Assembly (NCBI GenBank): GCA_023053545.1
Contig: JAKZAN010000006.1
Location: 11,353,412 to 11,417,411 of the forward strand
Reading direction: 5' to 3'
DNA from: Lepidurus packardi
Taxonomy: Eukaryota; Arthropoda; Branchiopoda; Notostraca; Triopsidae
DNA: 64,000 bases
The notes below the pieces were generated by a model, which worked only from the letters and a program-made list of their open reading frames with translations, was not told the DNA's origin and did not search any database. Made by a program: the position numbers and the translations under genes. Below, piece after piece: positions 10,982-21,723 of this stretch; within the stretch, counting starts at the first letter, position 1, and the number at the start of each line of letters is the position of its first letter.

Positions 10982-11697
10982 TCATAGGACAACCATTGTT
11001 GGGATCCGACCACGAGTAGTAGTTTGGACTCTGGAAACTTGCGGCTCTGGTTGCGGGCCATGGGGAGTGAAGCCACTCACTGAAGACGATGCATGTGTGG
11101 AACCTCTACTAGAAATTGATGGGGCAGCAGCAGGGGGATAAGGCGACCCGACCGTCATAGCTGCTTTGGTTGTTTGACTTATAGCTGCAGTTAGAGCTTT
11201 TGCACTATGGGCGAAAGAGGTTGAAAAATCTCGGATTGTGGTCTCCAATGTATTCAGAGCCAGGGTCGACCTAGTTGAATAAACAGTAGTCTCACCAATT
11301 ACAGCCCTGTGGATAGTGTCTAAGCCGGAATGAAGTTGTTTCATGTTTAAGTTCAATTGGTCCAACTTAGTGGCAATCCCGGATAATGGTGGTTGAAAAC
11401 TGGCCAATAACTTTAAGGAGTCATGAAACTCTTGGTGATCTTGTTCAATTGTTCCGAGCATGAGTGCTTGAAGATGGTATTGAGCTTCAACAATCATTGT
11501 GGCACGTTGATGAGCAGGAACAGTTGATGGGATCCCTCGAAGGAACACGGAAAACAGGTAGTTGGGTGCAGGTCCAGTTAGGCGAGCAAAATTATCAGTC
11601 ATCCATATTCGACGAAGCGCATGAAGGTAGTCTTCGTCAATTGCTAAATGTTGCTCAATTTTTGTGAACACTTCAGCTGGAATATGGTAGGTTCCAT
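10982..11697 (-). pseudogene. N/P-like ORF of the viral unit, 5'-truncated, copy 1
   Basis: The open frame runs from the unit boundary to a TGA 47 bp before the glycoprotein ATG. It has no initiating ATG at its 5' end; the first in-frame Met is about 23 residues into the conserved part (MTDNFARL). The middle is a long amphipathic stretch (near IATKLDQLNLNMKQLHSGLD) likely to form coiled coil, followed by a Ser/Pro/Gln-rich tail. The missing N-terminal part survives only in the outermost copy. Its position before a glycoprotein and its coiled coil suit a phosphoprotein-like role, but a nucleoprotein is not excluded. Copy-specific residues are Asn in LALNTLETT and Glu in QPEPQV. Confidence 0.6.
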
Positions 11698-11699
11698 AT

Positions 11700-11701
<2 letters not shown>
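11680..11701. repeat. Eight-bp-stem hairpin at the unit junction
   Basis: GAATATGG and CCATATTC flank a 6-nt loop directly beside the T tract (poly-A on the minus strand). The outermost copy has only the inner 14-16 bases of this motif and then continues into the rest of the ORF. The extra four bases (11698-11701) therefore look like a fold-back addition at the 5' end of the truncated unit. It is repeated at the same place in every junction. Confidence 0.75.
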
Positions 11702-11734
<33 letters not shown>

Positions 11735-11744
11735 CTAAATGAGT
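11702..11744 (-). terminator. Gene-end motif and poly-A tract of the viral unit
   Basis: On the minus strand CTCATTTAG (from 11743) is followed by 33 A (11734-11702). The other junctions have 30 (14418-14389), 30 (17102-17073), 33 (19789-19757) and 24 (22467-22444) A; the last has one substitution beside the tract. No AATAAA is seen upstream. ATTTAGAAAA is shared with the internal gene junction, so polyadenylation at a viral slippery gene-end site is the simplest reading. Confidence 0.75.
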
Positions 11745-11819
11745 CATCTATTGCAGAAGTTACTATCTGTCACACCCCACACAACAAGTTATCGGACTCA
11801 AACTCACTTTAGCAAAACA

Positions 11820-13622
11820 TTAAAGTGCAGATTTTCCCGGGAGTCTCGGACGAGGGGACAATAGGGGAACAAGGCCGAGCTCAGGTGAGTTTTCTGTTTC
11901 ACGTGTCCTTATATCGTGTTGAGATGGGGTTGAAACGGATACCATCACAGATGATGCAAGTGATCCAGTTCCCCTTTGTGTCATCCAATTTCGAGCCATT
12001 ATCATGGTGAGTACAATTAACCAGATAATGATTATTGTCAAACAAACAATTGTTGAAATGGATGGCCCCCCAATTGCCCCAAAAATTCCTGGATTGCCAA
12101 CGGAAAAAGAGGTTCCATCCGCCGTAATCTCCCCCTCGTTCAACAAAGAGTCATGTAGGATCCGTTTCCTATCATTGACCCAGGTGGTGCTTTCTAACCG
12201 TAGCAGTACATCGGTTGTGTATAATAAACCCCTTTTTGAGGTGTCTAAGGTATGATAAGCTTGTAAATCAGATGGTAAAGGGTTGATTTGGCCAAGAGGA
12301 CGGATTGAAGGGGACATCTCGTACCATTGATTACCAGAGGAAAAACCTGGTAACGCTGGATCCTCACAGGATATCTGAACTGCAGAGTTGTGAATGGTTC
12401 GGTGTACAGGATGCATGAATTGTTCCACTTTGTTGTCATCTCGAACAATAGGGAGTAGTGTATAACATAATGTTTTTGGGGCCAATTTAACTGCAACACT
12501 ACTGCATTTGCTAAGTTTAACGAGTTCCCCAGCCACAGTGGCTGACCACCCTGGTTGTCCAGTCAATCGGTATCCTAACATCTCAGGATCTAATGCTGAT
12601 GAATAAAGCATCTCCCGTCGAAGAGATGTTTCTAAGCGACACATATTGATCAAGCTGATTTGCCGAGAATTGAGAATCGCAGCGAGAGATGAGGAAACAG
12701 AAAACTCTGTTGCAGCCTGTATAAGCGACGACCAGGAGCCAACAACCTCAAGTGATTCCTGAGGCAATGGATAGGAACTCGCGTTGGTAATGAACAGAAA
12801 AGGGTCCGCGGTGGCCCACAATGACACGTGACAACGATCAATCACTCCACTTAAACGGACCCCCGTTGATAATTTGTGGATAATCAAGATTTCCCCACCT
12901 GTGGGAAATTTAAGAATAACTCCAGGACCACTGTACAGCTTGATAAGGTTGCATTCTGAGGTGTTTATGGCAGATATCCCATATGCCGCTCCACCTAGGT
13001 CCGTCATTGCGAATGGTCCATCCGACTCTAATTGTTCTCCAGATAATAGAGCATAGTTGGCAATTCCTCCCAGGGGGGACAAATTAATCACTACTCTTAC
13101 CGGAGCTAGACTGGCCTCCACCCATTCTACAACAATATGAACTGATTTTCTAACACAAAAGCCTTCCTGGTCGATTTCACCCTTGGTGCGAGTGCGCGTA
13201 GTTGAGCCCATCTTAGTTTCGAAGGCTGTCGTATGATACAAGCCTCGGTTTTGCGTTTTCCAATTGAGGCAGTCACGACCTCTAACAGGAATGGTAGTTG
13301 GAACTACCGAATGTTGCTTGTTTGCTGTTGGAGTTAGGTCACGGTCCCAGGTGCAGAAATAAGACTCATGGGTGACTCGCAATTGACACATCCACCCATC
13401 CACGACAACACTTCGTTTGGCTTGTAAGAGGGTTATCTCGACTGGGTGTTCCATTGCCGTTTCTTGTGCCTGGTGAAGGCATTGGTCCTCGGTCATTAGA
13501 GTAAAAGGAGATGTGTGCTCCAATTTCAAGCAATCAAATGCTTGAAGGGACTCCGCCAAGGAGGCTAATGTCAAAAACCCCAGTACTATGATGATCATGT
13601 TGGTTTTGGATAGCGAGAACAT
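11820..13622 (-). CDS. Jingchuvirus-like glycoprotein ORF, copy 2
   Basis: Intact 600-aa frame, identical to copy 1 as translated except Cys for Arg in the DRCHVSLW segment. The 3' UTR is complete (85 bp from stop to the A tract). Its 5' neighbour is the truncated N/P-like ORF of the same unit. Confidence 0.78.
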   Translation of the reverse strand: MFSLSKTNMIIIVLGFLTLASLAESLQAFDCLKLEHTSPFTLMTEDQCLHQAQETAMEHPVEITLLQAKRSVVVDGWMCQLRVTHESYFCTWDRDLTPTANKQHSVVPTTIPVRGRDCLNWKTQNRGLYHTTAFETKMGSTTRTRTKGEIDQEGFCVRKSVHIVVEWVEASLAPVRVVINLSPLGGIANYALLSGEQLESDGPFAMTDLGGAAYGISAINTSECNLIKLYSGPGVILKFPTGGEILIIHKLSTGVRLSGVIDRCHVSLWATADPFLFITNASSYPLPQESLEVVGSWSSLIQAATEFSVSSSLAAILNSRQISLINMCRLETSLRREMLYSSALDPEMLGYRLTGQPGWSATVAGELVKLSKCSSVAVKLAPKTLCYTLLPIVRDDNKVEQFMHPVHRTIHNSAVQISCEDPALPGFSSGNQWYEMSPSIRPLGQINPLPSDLQAYHTLDTSKRGLLYTTDVLLRLESTTWVNDRKRILHDSLLNEGEITADGTSFSVGNPGIFGAIGGPSISTIVCLTIIIIWLIVLTMIMARNWMTQRGTGSLASSVMVSVSTPSQHDIRTRETENSPELGLVPLLSPRPRLPGKSAL

Positions 13623-13668
13623 TGTGAAATGTTATCTTATGGTTTTTCTAAATCCACCGCCAGGCAAT

Positions 13669-14384
13669 TCATAGGACAACCATTGTTGGGATCCGACCAC
13701 GAGTAGTAGTTTGGACTCTGGAAACTTGCGGCTGTGGTTGCGGGCCATGGGGAGTGAAGCCACTCACTGAAGACGATGCATGTGTGGAACCTCTACTAGA
13801 AATTGATGGGGCAGCAGCAGGGGGATAAGGCGACCCGACCGTCATAGCTGCTTTGGTTGTTTGACTTATAGCTGCAGTTAGAGCTTTTGCACTATGGGCG
13901 AAAGAGGTTGAAAAATCTCGGATTGTGGTCTCCAATGTCTTCAGAGCCAGGGTCGACCTAGTTGAATAAACAGTAGTCTCACCAATTACAGCCCTGTGGA
14001 TAGTGTCTAAGCCGGAATGAAGTTGTTTCATGTTTAAGTTCAATTGGTCCAACTTAGTGGCAATCCCGGATAATGGTGGTTGAAAACTGGCCAATAACTT
14101 TAAGGAGTCATGAAACTCTTGGTGATCTTGTTCAATTGTTCCGAGCATGAGTGCTTGAAGATGGTATTGAGCTTCAACAATCATTGTGGCACGTTGATGA
14201 GCAGGAACAGTTGATGGGATCCCTCGAAGGAACACGGAAAACAGGTAGTTGGGTGCAGGTCCAGTTAGGCGAGCAAAATTATCAGTCATCCATATTCGAC
14301 GAAGCGCATGAAGGTAGTCTTCGTCAATTGCTAAATGTTGCTCAATTTTTGTGAACACTTCAGCTGGAATATGGTAGGTTCCAT
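13669..14384 (-). pseudogene. N/P-like ORF, 5'-truncated, copy 2
   Basis: Same truncation point as copy 1. It reads Lys in LALKTLETT and Gln in QPQPQV where copy 1 has Asn and Glu; copies 3-5 agree with this copy, so copy 1 carries the derived residues. No start codon is retained. Confidence 0.6.
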
Positions 14385-14386
14385 AT

Positions 14387-14418
<32 letters not shown>

Positions 14419-14503
14419 CTAAATGAGTCATCTATTGCAGAAGTTACTATCTGTCACACCCCACACAACAAGTTATCGGACTCAAACTCACTTTAGCAAA
14501 ACA

Positions 14504-16306
14504 TTAAAGTGCAGATTTTCCCGGGAGTCTCGGACGAGGGGACAATAGGGGAACAAGGCCGAGCTCAGGTGAGTTTTCTGTTTCACGTGTCCTTATATCG
14601 TGTTGAGATGGGGTTGAAACGGATACCATCACAGATGATGCAAGTGATCCAGTTCCCCTTTGTGTCATCCAATTTCGAGCCATTATCATGGTGAGTACAA
14701 TTAACCAGATAATGATTATTGTCAAACAAACAATTGTTGAAATGGATGGCCCCCCAATTGCCCCAAAAATTCCTGGATTGCCAACGGAAAAAGAGGTTCC
14801 ATCCGCCGTAATCTCCCCCTCGTTCAACAAAGAGTCATGTAGGATCCGTTTCCTATCATTGACCCAGGTGGTGCTTTCTAACCGTAGCAGTACATCGGTT
14901 GTGTATAATAAACCCCTTTTTGAGGTGTCTAAGGTATGATAAGCTTGTAAATCAGATGGTAAAGGGTTGATTTGGCCAAGAGGACGGATTGAAGGGGACA
15001 TCTCGTACCATTGATTACCAGAGGAAAAACCTGGTAACGCTGGATCCTCACAGGATATCTGAACTGCAGAGTTGTGAATGGTTCGGTGTACAGGATGCAT
15101 GAATTGTTCCACTTTGTTGTCATCTCGAACAATAGGGAGTAGTGTATAACATAATGTTTTTGGGGCCAATTTAACTGCAACACTACTGCATTTGCTAAGT
15201 TTAACGAGTTCCCCAGCCACAGTGGCTGACCACCCTGGTTGTCCAGTCAATCGGTATCCTAACATCTCAGGATCTAATGCTGATGAATAAAGCATCTCCC
15301 GTCGAAGAGATGTTTCTAAGCGACACATATTGATCAAGCTGATTTGCCGAGAATTGAGAATCGCAGCGAGAGATGAGGAAACAGAAAACTCTGTTGCAGC
15401 CTGTATAAGCGACGACCAGGAGCCAACAACCTCAAGTGATTCCTGAGGCAATGGATAGGAACTCGCGTTGGTAATGAACAGAAAAGGGTCCGCGGTGGCC
15501 CACAATGACACGTGACAACGATCAATCACTCCACTTAAACGGACCCCCGTTGATAATTTGTGGATAATCAAGATTTCCCCACCTGTGGGAAATTTAAGAA
15601 TAACTCCAGGACCACTGTACAGCTTGATAAGGTTGCATTCTGAGGTGTTTATGGCAGATATCCCATATGCCGCTCCACCTAGGTCCGTCATTGCGAATGG
15701 TCCATCCGACTCTAATTGTTCTCCAGATAATAGAGCATAGTTGGCAATTCCTCCCAGGGGGGACAAATTAATCACTACTCTTACCGGAGCTAGACTGGCC
15801 TCCACCCATTCTACAACAATATGAACTGATTTTCTAACACAAAAGCCTTCCTGGTCGATTTCACCCTTGGTGCGAGTGCGCGTAGTTGAGCCCATCTTAG
15901 TTTCGAAGGCTGTCGTATGATACAAGCCTCGGTTTTGCGTTTTCCAATTGAGGCAGTCACGACCTCTAACAGGAATGGTAGTTGGAACTACCGAATGTTG
16001 CTTGTTTGCTGTTGGAGTTAGGTCACGGTCCCAGGTGCAGAAATAAGACTCATGGGTGACTCGCAATTGACACATCCACCCATCCACGACAACACTTCGT
16101 TTGGCTTGTAAGAGGGTTATCTCGACTGGGTGTTCCATTGCCGTTTCTTGTGCCTGGTGAAGGCATTGGTCCTCGGTCATTAGAGTAAAAGGAGATGTGT
16201 GCTCCAATTTCAAGCAATCAAATGCTTGAAGGGACTCCGCCAAGGAGGCTAATGTCAAAAACCCCAGTACTATGATGATCATGTTGGTTTTGGATAGCGA
16301 GAACAT
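14504..16306 (-). CDS. Jingchuvirus-like glycoprotein ORF, copy 3
   Basis: Intact 600-aa frame, identical in translation to copy 2. Signal peptide, transmembrane helix and all ectodomain cysteines are kept. Confidence 0.78.
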   Translation of the reverse strand: MFSLSKTNMIIIVLGFLTLASLAESLQAFDCLKLEHTSPFTLMTEDQCLHQAQETAMEHPVEITLLQAKRSVVVDGWMCQLRVTHESYFCTWDRDLTPTANKQHSVVPTTIPVRGRDCLNWKTQNRGLYHTTAFETKMGSTTRTRTKGEIDQEGFCVRKSVHIVVEWVEASLAPVRVVINLSPLGGIANYALLSGEQLESDGPFAMTDLGGAAYGISAINTSECNLIKLYSGPGVILKFPTGGEILIIHKLSTGVRLSGVIDRCHVSLWATADPFLFITNASSYPLPQESLEVVGSWSSLIQAATEFSVSSSLAAILNSRQISLINMCRLETSLRREMLYSSALDPEMLGYRLTGQPGWSATVAGELVKLSKCSSVAVKLAPKTLCYTLLPIVRDDNKVEQFMHPVHRTIHNSAVQISCEDPALPGFSSGNQWYEMSPSIRPLGQINPLPSDLQAYHTLDTSKRGLLYTTDVLLRLESTTWVNDRKRILHDSLLNEGEITADGTSFSVGNPGIFGAIGGPSISTIVCLTIIIIWLIVLTMIMARNWMTQRGTGSLASSVMVSVSTPSQHDIRTRETENSPELGLVPLLSPRPRLPGKSAL

Positions 16307-16352
16307 TGTGAAATGTTATCTTATGGTTTTTCTAAATCCACCGCCAGGCAAT

Positions 16353-17068
16353 TCATAGGACAACCATTGTTGGGATCCGACCACGAGTAGTAGTTTGGAC
16401 TCTGGAAACTTGCGGCTGTGGTTGCGGGCCATGGGGAGTGAAGCCACTCACTGAAGACGATGCATGTGTGGAACCTCTACTAGAAATTGATGGGGCAGCA
16501 GCAGGGGGATAAGGCGACCCGACCGTCATAGCTGCTTTGGTTGTTTGACTTATAGCTGCAGTTAGAGCTTTTGCACTATGGGCGAAAGAGGTTGAAAAAT
16601 CTCGGATTGTGGTCTCCAATGTCTTCAGAGCCAGGGTCGACCTAGTTGAATAAACAGTAGTCTCACCAATTACAGCCCTGTGGATAGTGTCTAAGCCGGA
16701 ATGAAGTTGTTTCATGTTTAAGTTCAATTGGTCCAACTTAGTGGCAATCCCGGATAATGGTGGTTGAAAACTGGCCAATAACTTTAAGGAGTCATGAAAC
16801 TCTTGGTGATCTTGTTCAATTGTTCCGAGCATGAGTGCTTGAAGATGGTATTGAGCTTCAACAATCATTGTGGCACGTTGATGAGCAGGAACAGTTGATG
16901 GGATCCCTCGAAGGAACACGGAAAACAGGTAGTTGGGTGCAGGTCCAGTTAGGCGAGCAAAATTATCAGTCATCCATATTCGACGAAGCGCATGAAGGTA
17001 GTCTTCGTCAATTGCTAAATGTTGCTCAATTTTTGTGAACACTTCAGCTGGAATATGGTAGGTTCCAT
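16353..17068 (-). pseudogene. N/P-like ORF, 5'-truncated, copy 3
   Basis: Identical in translation to copy 2; lacks the N-terminal half and a start codon. It is separated from the glycoprotein ORF by the same 46-bp junction. Confidence 0.6.
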
Positions 17069-17070
17069 AT

Positions 17071-17102
<32 letters not shown>

Positions 17103-17187
17103 CTAAATGAGTCATCTATTGCAGAAGTTACTATCTGTCACACCCCACACAACAAGTTATCGGACTCAAACTCACTTTAGCAAAACA

Positions 17188-18990
17188 TTAAAGTGCAGAT
17201 TTTCCCGGGAGTCTCGGACGAGGGGACAATAGGGGAACAAGGCCGAGCTCAGGTGAGTTTTCTGTTTCACGTGTCCTTATATCGTGTTGAGATGGGGTTG
17301 AAACGGATACCATCACAGATGATGCAAGTGATCCAGTTCCCCTTTGTGTCATCCAATTTCGAGCCATTATCATGGTGAGTACAATTAACCAGATAATGAT
17401 TATTGTCAAACAAACAATTGTTGAAATGGATGGCCCCCCAATTGCCCCAAAAATTCCTGGATTGCCAACGGAAAAAGAGGTTCCATCCGCCGTAATCTCC
17501 CCCTCGTTCAACAAAGAGTCATGTAGGATCCGTTTCCTATCATTGACCCAGGTGGTGCTTTCTAACCGTAGCAGTACATCGGTTGTGTATAATAAACCCC
17601 TTTTTGAGGTGTCTAAGGTATGATAAGCTTGTAAATCAGATGGTAAAGGGTTGATTTGGCCAAGAGGACGGATTGAAGGGGACATCTCGTACCATTGATT
17701 ACCAGAGGAAAAACCTGGTAACGCTGGATCCTCACAGGATATCTGAACTGCAGAGTTGTGAATGGTTCGGTGTACAGGATGCATGAATTGTTCCACTTTG
17801 TTGTCATCTCGAACAATAGGGAGTAGTGTATAACATAATGTTTTTGGGGCCAATTTAACTGCAACACTACTGCATTTGCTAAGTTTAACGAGTTCCCCAG
17901 CCACAGTGGCTGACCACCCTGGTTGTCCAGTCAATCGGTATCCTAACATCTCAGGATCTAATGCTGATGAATAAAGCATCTCCCGTCGAAGAGATGTTTC
18001 TAAGCGACACATATTGATCAAGCTGATTTGCCGAGAATTGAGAATCGCAGCGAGAGATGAGGAAACAGAAAACTCTGTTGCAGCCTGTATAAGCGACGAC
18101 CAGGAGCCAACAACCTCAAGTGATTCCTGAGGCAATGGATAGGAACTCGCGTTGGTAATGAACAGAAAAGGGTCCGCGGTGGCCCACAATGACACGTGAC
18201 AACGATCAATCACTCCACTTAAACGGACCCCCGTTGATAATTTGTGGATAATCAAGATTTCCCCACCTGTGGGAAATTTAAGAATAACTCCAGGACCACT
18301 GTACAGCTTGATAAGGTTGCATTCTGAGGTGTTTATGGCAGATATCCCATATGCCGCTCCACCTAGGTCCGTCATTGCGAATGGTCCATCCGACTCTAAT
18401 TGTTCTCCAGATAATAGAGCATAGTTGGCAATTCCTCCCAGGGGGGACAAATTAATCACTACTCTTACCGGAGCTAGACTGGCCTCCACCCATTCTACAA
18501 CAATATGAACTGATTTTCTAACACAAAAGCCTTCCTGGTCGATTTCACCCTTGGTGCGAGTGCGCGTAGTTGAGCCCATCTTAGTTTCGAAGGCTGTCGT
18601 ATGATACAAGCCTCGGTTTTGCGTTTTCCAATTGAGGCAGTCACGACCTCTAACAGGAATGGTAGTTGGAACTACCGAATGTTGCTTGTTTGCTGTTGGA
18701 GTTAGGTCACGGTCCCAGGTGCAGAAATAAGACTCATGGGTGACTCGCAATTGACACATCCACCCATCCACGACAACACTTCGTTTGGCTTGTAAGAGGG
18801 TTATCTCGACTGGGTGTTCCATTGCCGTTTCTTGTGCCTGGTGAAGGCATTGGTCCTCGGTCATTAGAGTAAAAGGAGATGTGTGCTCCAATTTCAAGCA
18901 ATCAAATGCTTGAAGGGACTCCGCCAAGGAGGCTAATGTCAAAAACCCCAGTACTATGATGATCATGTTGGTTTTGGATAGCGAGAACAT
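17188..18990 (-). CDS. Jingchuvirus-like glycoprotein ORF, copy 4
   Basis: Intact 600-aa frame, identical in translation to copies 2 and 3. No stop or frameshift. Confidence 0.78.
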   Translation of the reverse strand: MFSLSKTNMIIIVLGFLTLASLAESLQAFDCLKLEHTSPFTLMTEDQCLHQAQETAMEHPVEITLLQAKRSVVVDGWMCQLRVTHESYFCTWDRDLTPTANKQHSVVPTTIPVRGRDCLNWKTQNRGLYHTTAFETKMGSTTRTRTKGEIDQEGFCVRKSVHIVVEWVEASLAPVRVVINLSPLGGIANYALLSGEQLESDGPFAMTDLGGAAYGISAINTSECNLIKLYSGPGVILKFPTGGEILIIHKLSTGVRLSGVIDRCHVSLWATADPFLFITNASSYPLPQESLEVVGSWSSLIQAATEFSVSSSLAAILNSRQISLINMCRLETSLRREMLYSSALDPEMLGYRLTGQPGWSATVAGELVKLSKCSSVAVKLAPKTLCYTLLPIVRDDNKVEQFMHPVHRTIHNSAVQISCEDPALPGFSSGNQWYEMSPSIRPLGQINPLPSDLQAYHTLDTSKRGLLYTTDVLLRLESTTWVNDRKRILHDSLLNEGEITADGTSFSVGNPGIFGAIGGPSISTIVCLTIIIIWLIVLTMIMARNWMTQRGTGSLASSVMVSVSTPSQHDIRTRETENSPELGLVPLLSPRPRLPGKSAL

Positions 18991-19036
18991 TGTGAAATGT
19001 TATCTTATGGTTTTTCTAAATCCACCGCCAGGCAAT

Positions 19037-19752
19037 TCATAGGACAACCATTGTTGGGATCCGACCACGAGTAGTAGTTTGGACTCTGGAAACTTGCGGC
19101 TGTGGTTGCGGGCCATGGGGAGTGAAGCCACTCACTGAAGACGATGCATGTGTGGAACCTCTACTAGAAATTGATGGGGCAGCAGCAGGGGGATAAGGCG
19201 ACCCGACCGTCATAGCTGCTTTGGTTGTTTGACTTATAGCTGCAGTTAGAGCTTTTGCACTATGGGCGAAAGAGGTTGAAAAATCTCGGATTGTGGTCTC
19301 CAATGTCTTCAGAGCCAGGGTCGACCTAGTTGAATAAACAGTAGTCTCACCAATTACAGCCCTGTGGATAGTGTCTAAGCCGGAATGAAGTTGTTTCATG
19401 TTTAAGTTCAATTGGTCCAACTTAGTGGCAATCCCGGATAATGGTGGTTGAAAACTGGCCAATAACTTTAAGGAGTCATGAAACTCTTGGTGATCTTGTT
19501 CAATTGTTCCGAGCATGAGTGCTTGAAGATGGTATTGAGCTTCAACAATCATTGTGGCACGTTGATGAGCAGGAACAGTTGATGGGATCCCTCGAAGGAA
19601 CACGGAAAACAGGTAGTTGGGTGCAGGTCCAGTTAGGCGAGCAAAATTATCAGTCATCCATATTCGACGAAGCGCATGAAGGTAGTCTTCGTCAATTGCT
19701 AAATGTTGCTCAATTTTTGTGAACACTTCAGCTGGAATATGGTAGGTTCCAT
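19037..19752 (-). pseudogene. N/P-like ORF, 5'-truncated, copy 4
   Basis: Identical in translation to copies 2 and 3, with the same loss of the N-terminal half. Confidence 0.6.
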
Positions 19753-19754
19753 AT

Positions 19755-19789
<35 letters not shown>

Positions 19790-19874
19790 CTAAATGAGTC
19801 ATCTATTGCAGAAGTTACTATCTGTCACACCCCACACAACAAGTTATCGGACTCAAACTCACTTTAGCAAAACA

Positions 19875-21677
19875 TTAAAGTGCAGATTTTCCCGGGAGTC
19901 TCGGACGAGGGGACAATAGGGGAACAAGGCCGAGCTCAGGTGAGTTTTCTGTTTCACGTGTCCTTATATCGTGTTGAGATGGGGTTGAAACGGATACCAT
20001 CACAGATGATGCAAGTGATCCAGTTCCCCTTTGTGTCATCCAATTTCGAGCCATTATCATGGTGAGTACAATTAACCAGATAATGATTATTGTCAAACAA
20101 ACAATTGTTGAAATGGATGGCCCCCCAATTGCCCCAAAAATTCCTGGATTGCCAACGGAAAAAGAGGTTCCATCCGCCGTAATCTCCCCCTCGTTCAACA
20201 AAGAGTCATGTAGGATCCGTTTCCTATCATTGACCCAGGTGGTGCTTTCTAACCGTAGCAGTACATCGGTTGTGTATAATAAACCCCTTTTTGAGGTGTC
20301 TAAGGTATGATAAGCTTGTAAATCAGATGGTAAAGGGTTGATTTGGCCAAGAGGACGGATTGAAGGGGACATCTCGTACCATTGATTACCAGAGGAAAAA
20401 CCTGGTAACGCTGGATCCTCACAGGATATCTGAACTGCAGAGTTGTGAATGGTTCGGTGTACAGGATGCATGAATTGTTCCACTTTGTTGTCATCTCGAA
20501 CAATAGGGAGTAGTGTATAACATAATGTTTTTGGGGCCAATTTAACTGCAACACTACTGCATTTGCTAAGTTTAACGAGTTCCCCAGCCACAGTGGCTGA
20601 CCACCCTGGTTGTCCAGTCAATCGGTATCCTAACATCTCAGGATCTAATGCTGATGAATAAAGCATCTCCCGTCGAAGAGATGTTTCTAAGCGACACATA
20701 TTGATCAAGCTGATTTGCCGAGAATTGAGAATCGCAGCGAGAGATGAGGAAACAGAAAACTCTGTTGCAGCCTGTATAAGCGACGACCAGGAGCCAACAA
20801 CCTCAAGTGATTCCTGAGGCAATGGATAGGAACTCGCGTTGGTAATGAACAGAAAAGGGTCCGCGGTGGCCCACAATGACACGTGACAACGATCAATCAC
20901 TCCACTTAAACGGACCCCCGTTGATAATTTGTGGATAATCAAGATTTCCCCACCTGTGGGAAATTTAAGAATAACTCCAGGACCACTGTACAGCTTGATA
21001 AGGTTGCATTCTGAGGTGTTTATGGCAGATATCCCATATGCCGCTCCACCTAGGTCCGTCATTGCGAATGGTCCATCCGACTCTAATTGTTCTCCAGATA
21101 ATAGAGCATAGTTGGCAATTCCTCCCAGGGGGGACAAATTAATCACTACTCTTACCGGAGCTAGACTGGCCTCCACCCATTCTACAACAATATGAACTGA
21201 TTTTCTAACACAAAAGCCTTCCTGGTCGATTTCACCCTTGGTGCGAGTGCGCGTAGTTGAGCCCATCTTAGTTTCGAAGGCTGTCGTATGATACAAGCCT
21301 CGGTTTTGCGTTTTCCAATTGAGGCAGTCACGACCTCTAACAGGAATGGTAGTTGGAACTACCGAATGTTGCTTGTTTGCTGTTGGAGTTAGGTCACGGT
21401 CCCAGGTGCAGAAATAAGACTCATGGGTGACTCGCAATTGACACATCCACCCATCCACGACAACACTTCGTTTGGCTTGTAAGAGGGTTATCTCGACTGG
21501 GTGTTCCATTGCCGTTTCTTGTGCCTGGTGAAGGCATTGGTCCTCGGTCATTAGAGTAAAAGGAGATGTGTGCTCCAATTTCAAGCAATCAAATGCTTGA
21601 AGGGACTCCGCCAAGGAGGCTAATGTCAAAAACCCCAGTACTATGATGAGTATGTTGGTTTTGGATAGCGAGAACAT
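19875..21677 (-). CDS. Jingchuvirus-like glycoprotein ORF, copy 5
   Basis: Intact 600-aa frame. It differs from the others in the signal peptide (TNILIIV instead of TNMIIIV), caused by two neighbouring base changes near 21650. The rest of the translation matches copies 2-4. Confidence 0.78.
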   Translation of the reverse strand: MFSLSKTNILIIVLGFLTLASLAESLQAFDCLKLEHTSPFTLMTEDQCLHQAQETAMEHPVEITLLQAKRSVVVDGWMCQLRVTHESYFCTWDRDLTPTANKQHSVVPTTIPVRGRDCLNWKTQNRGLYHTTAFETKMGSTTRTRTKGEIDQEGFCVRKSVHIVVEWVEASLAPVRVVINLSPLGGIANYALLSGEQLESDGPFAMTDLGGAAYGISAINTSECNLIKLYSGPGVILKFPTGGEILIIHKLSTGVRLSGVIDRCHVSLWATADPFLFITNASSYPLPQESLEVVGSWSSLIQAATEFSVSSSLAAILNSRQISLINMCRLETSLRREMLYSSALDPEMLGYRLTGQPGWSATVAGELVKLSKCSSVAVKLAPKTLCYTLLPIVRDDNKVEQFMHPVHRTIHNSAVQISCEDPALPGFSSGNQWYEMSPSIRPLGQINPLPSDLQAYHTLDTSKRGLLYTTDVLLRLESTTWVNDRKRILHDSLLNEGEITADGTSFSVGNPGIFGAIGGPSISTIVCLTIIIIWLIVLTMIMARNWMTQRGTGSLASSVMVSVSTPSQHDIRTRETENSPELGLVPLLSPRPRLPGKSAL

Positions 21678-21723
21678 TGTGAAATGTTATCTTATGGTTT
21701 TTCTAAATCCACCGCCAGGCAAT

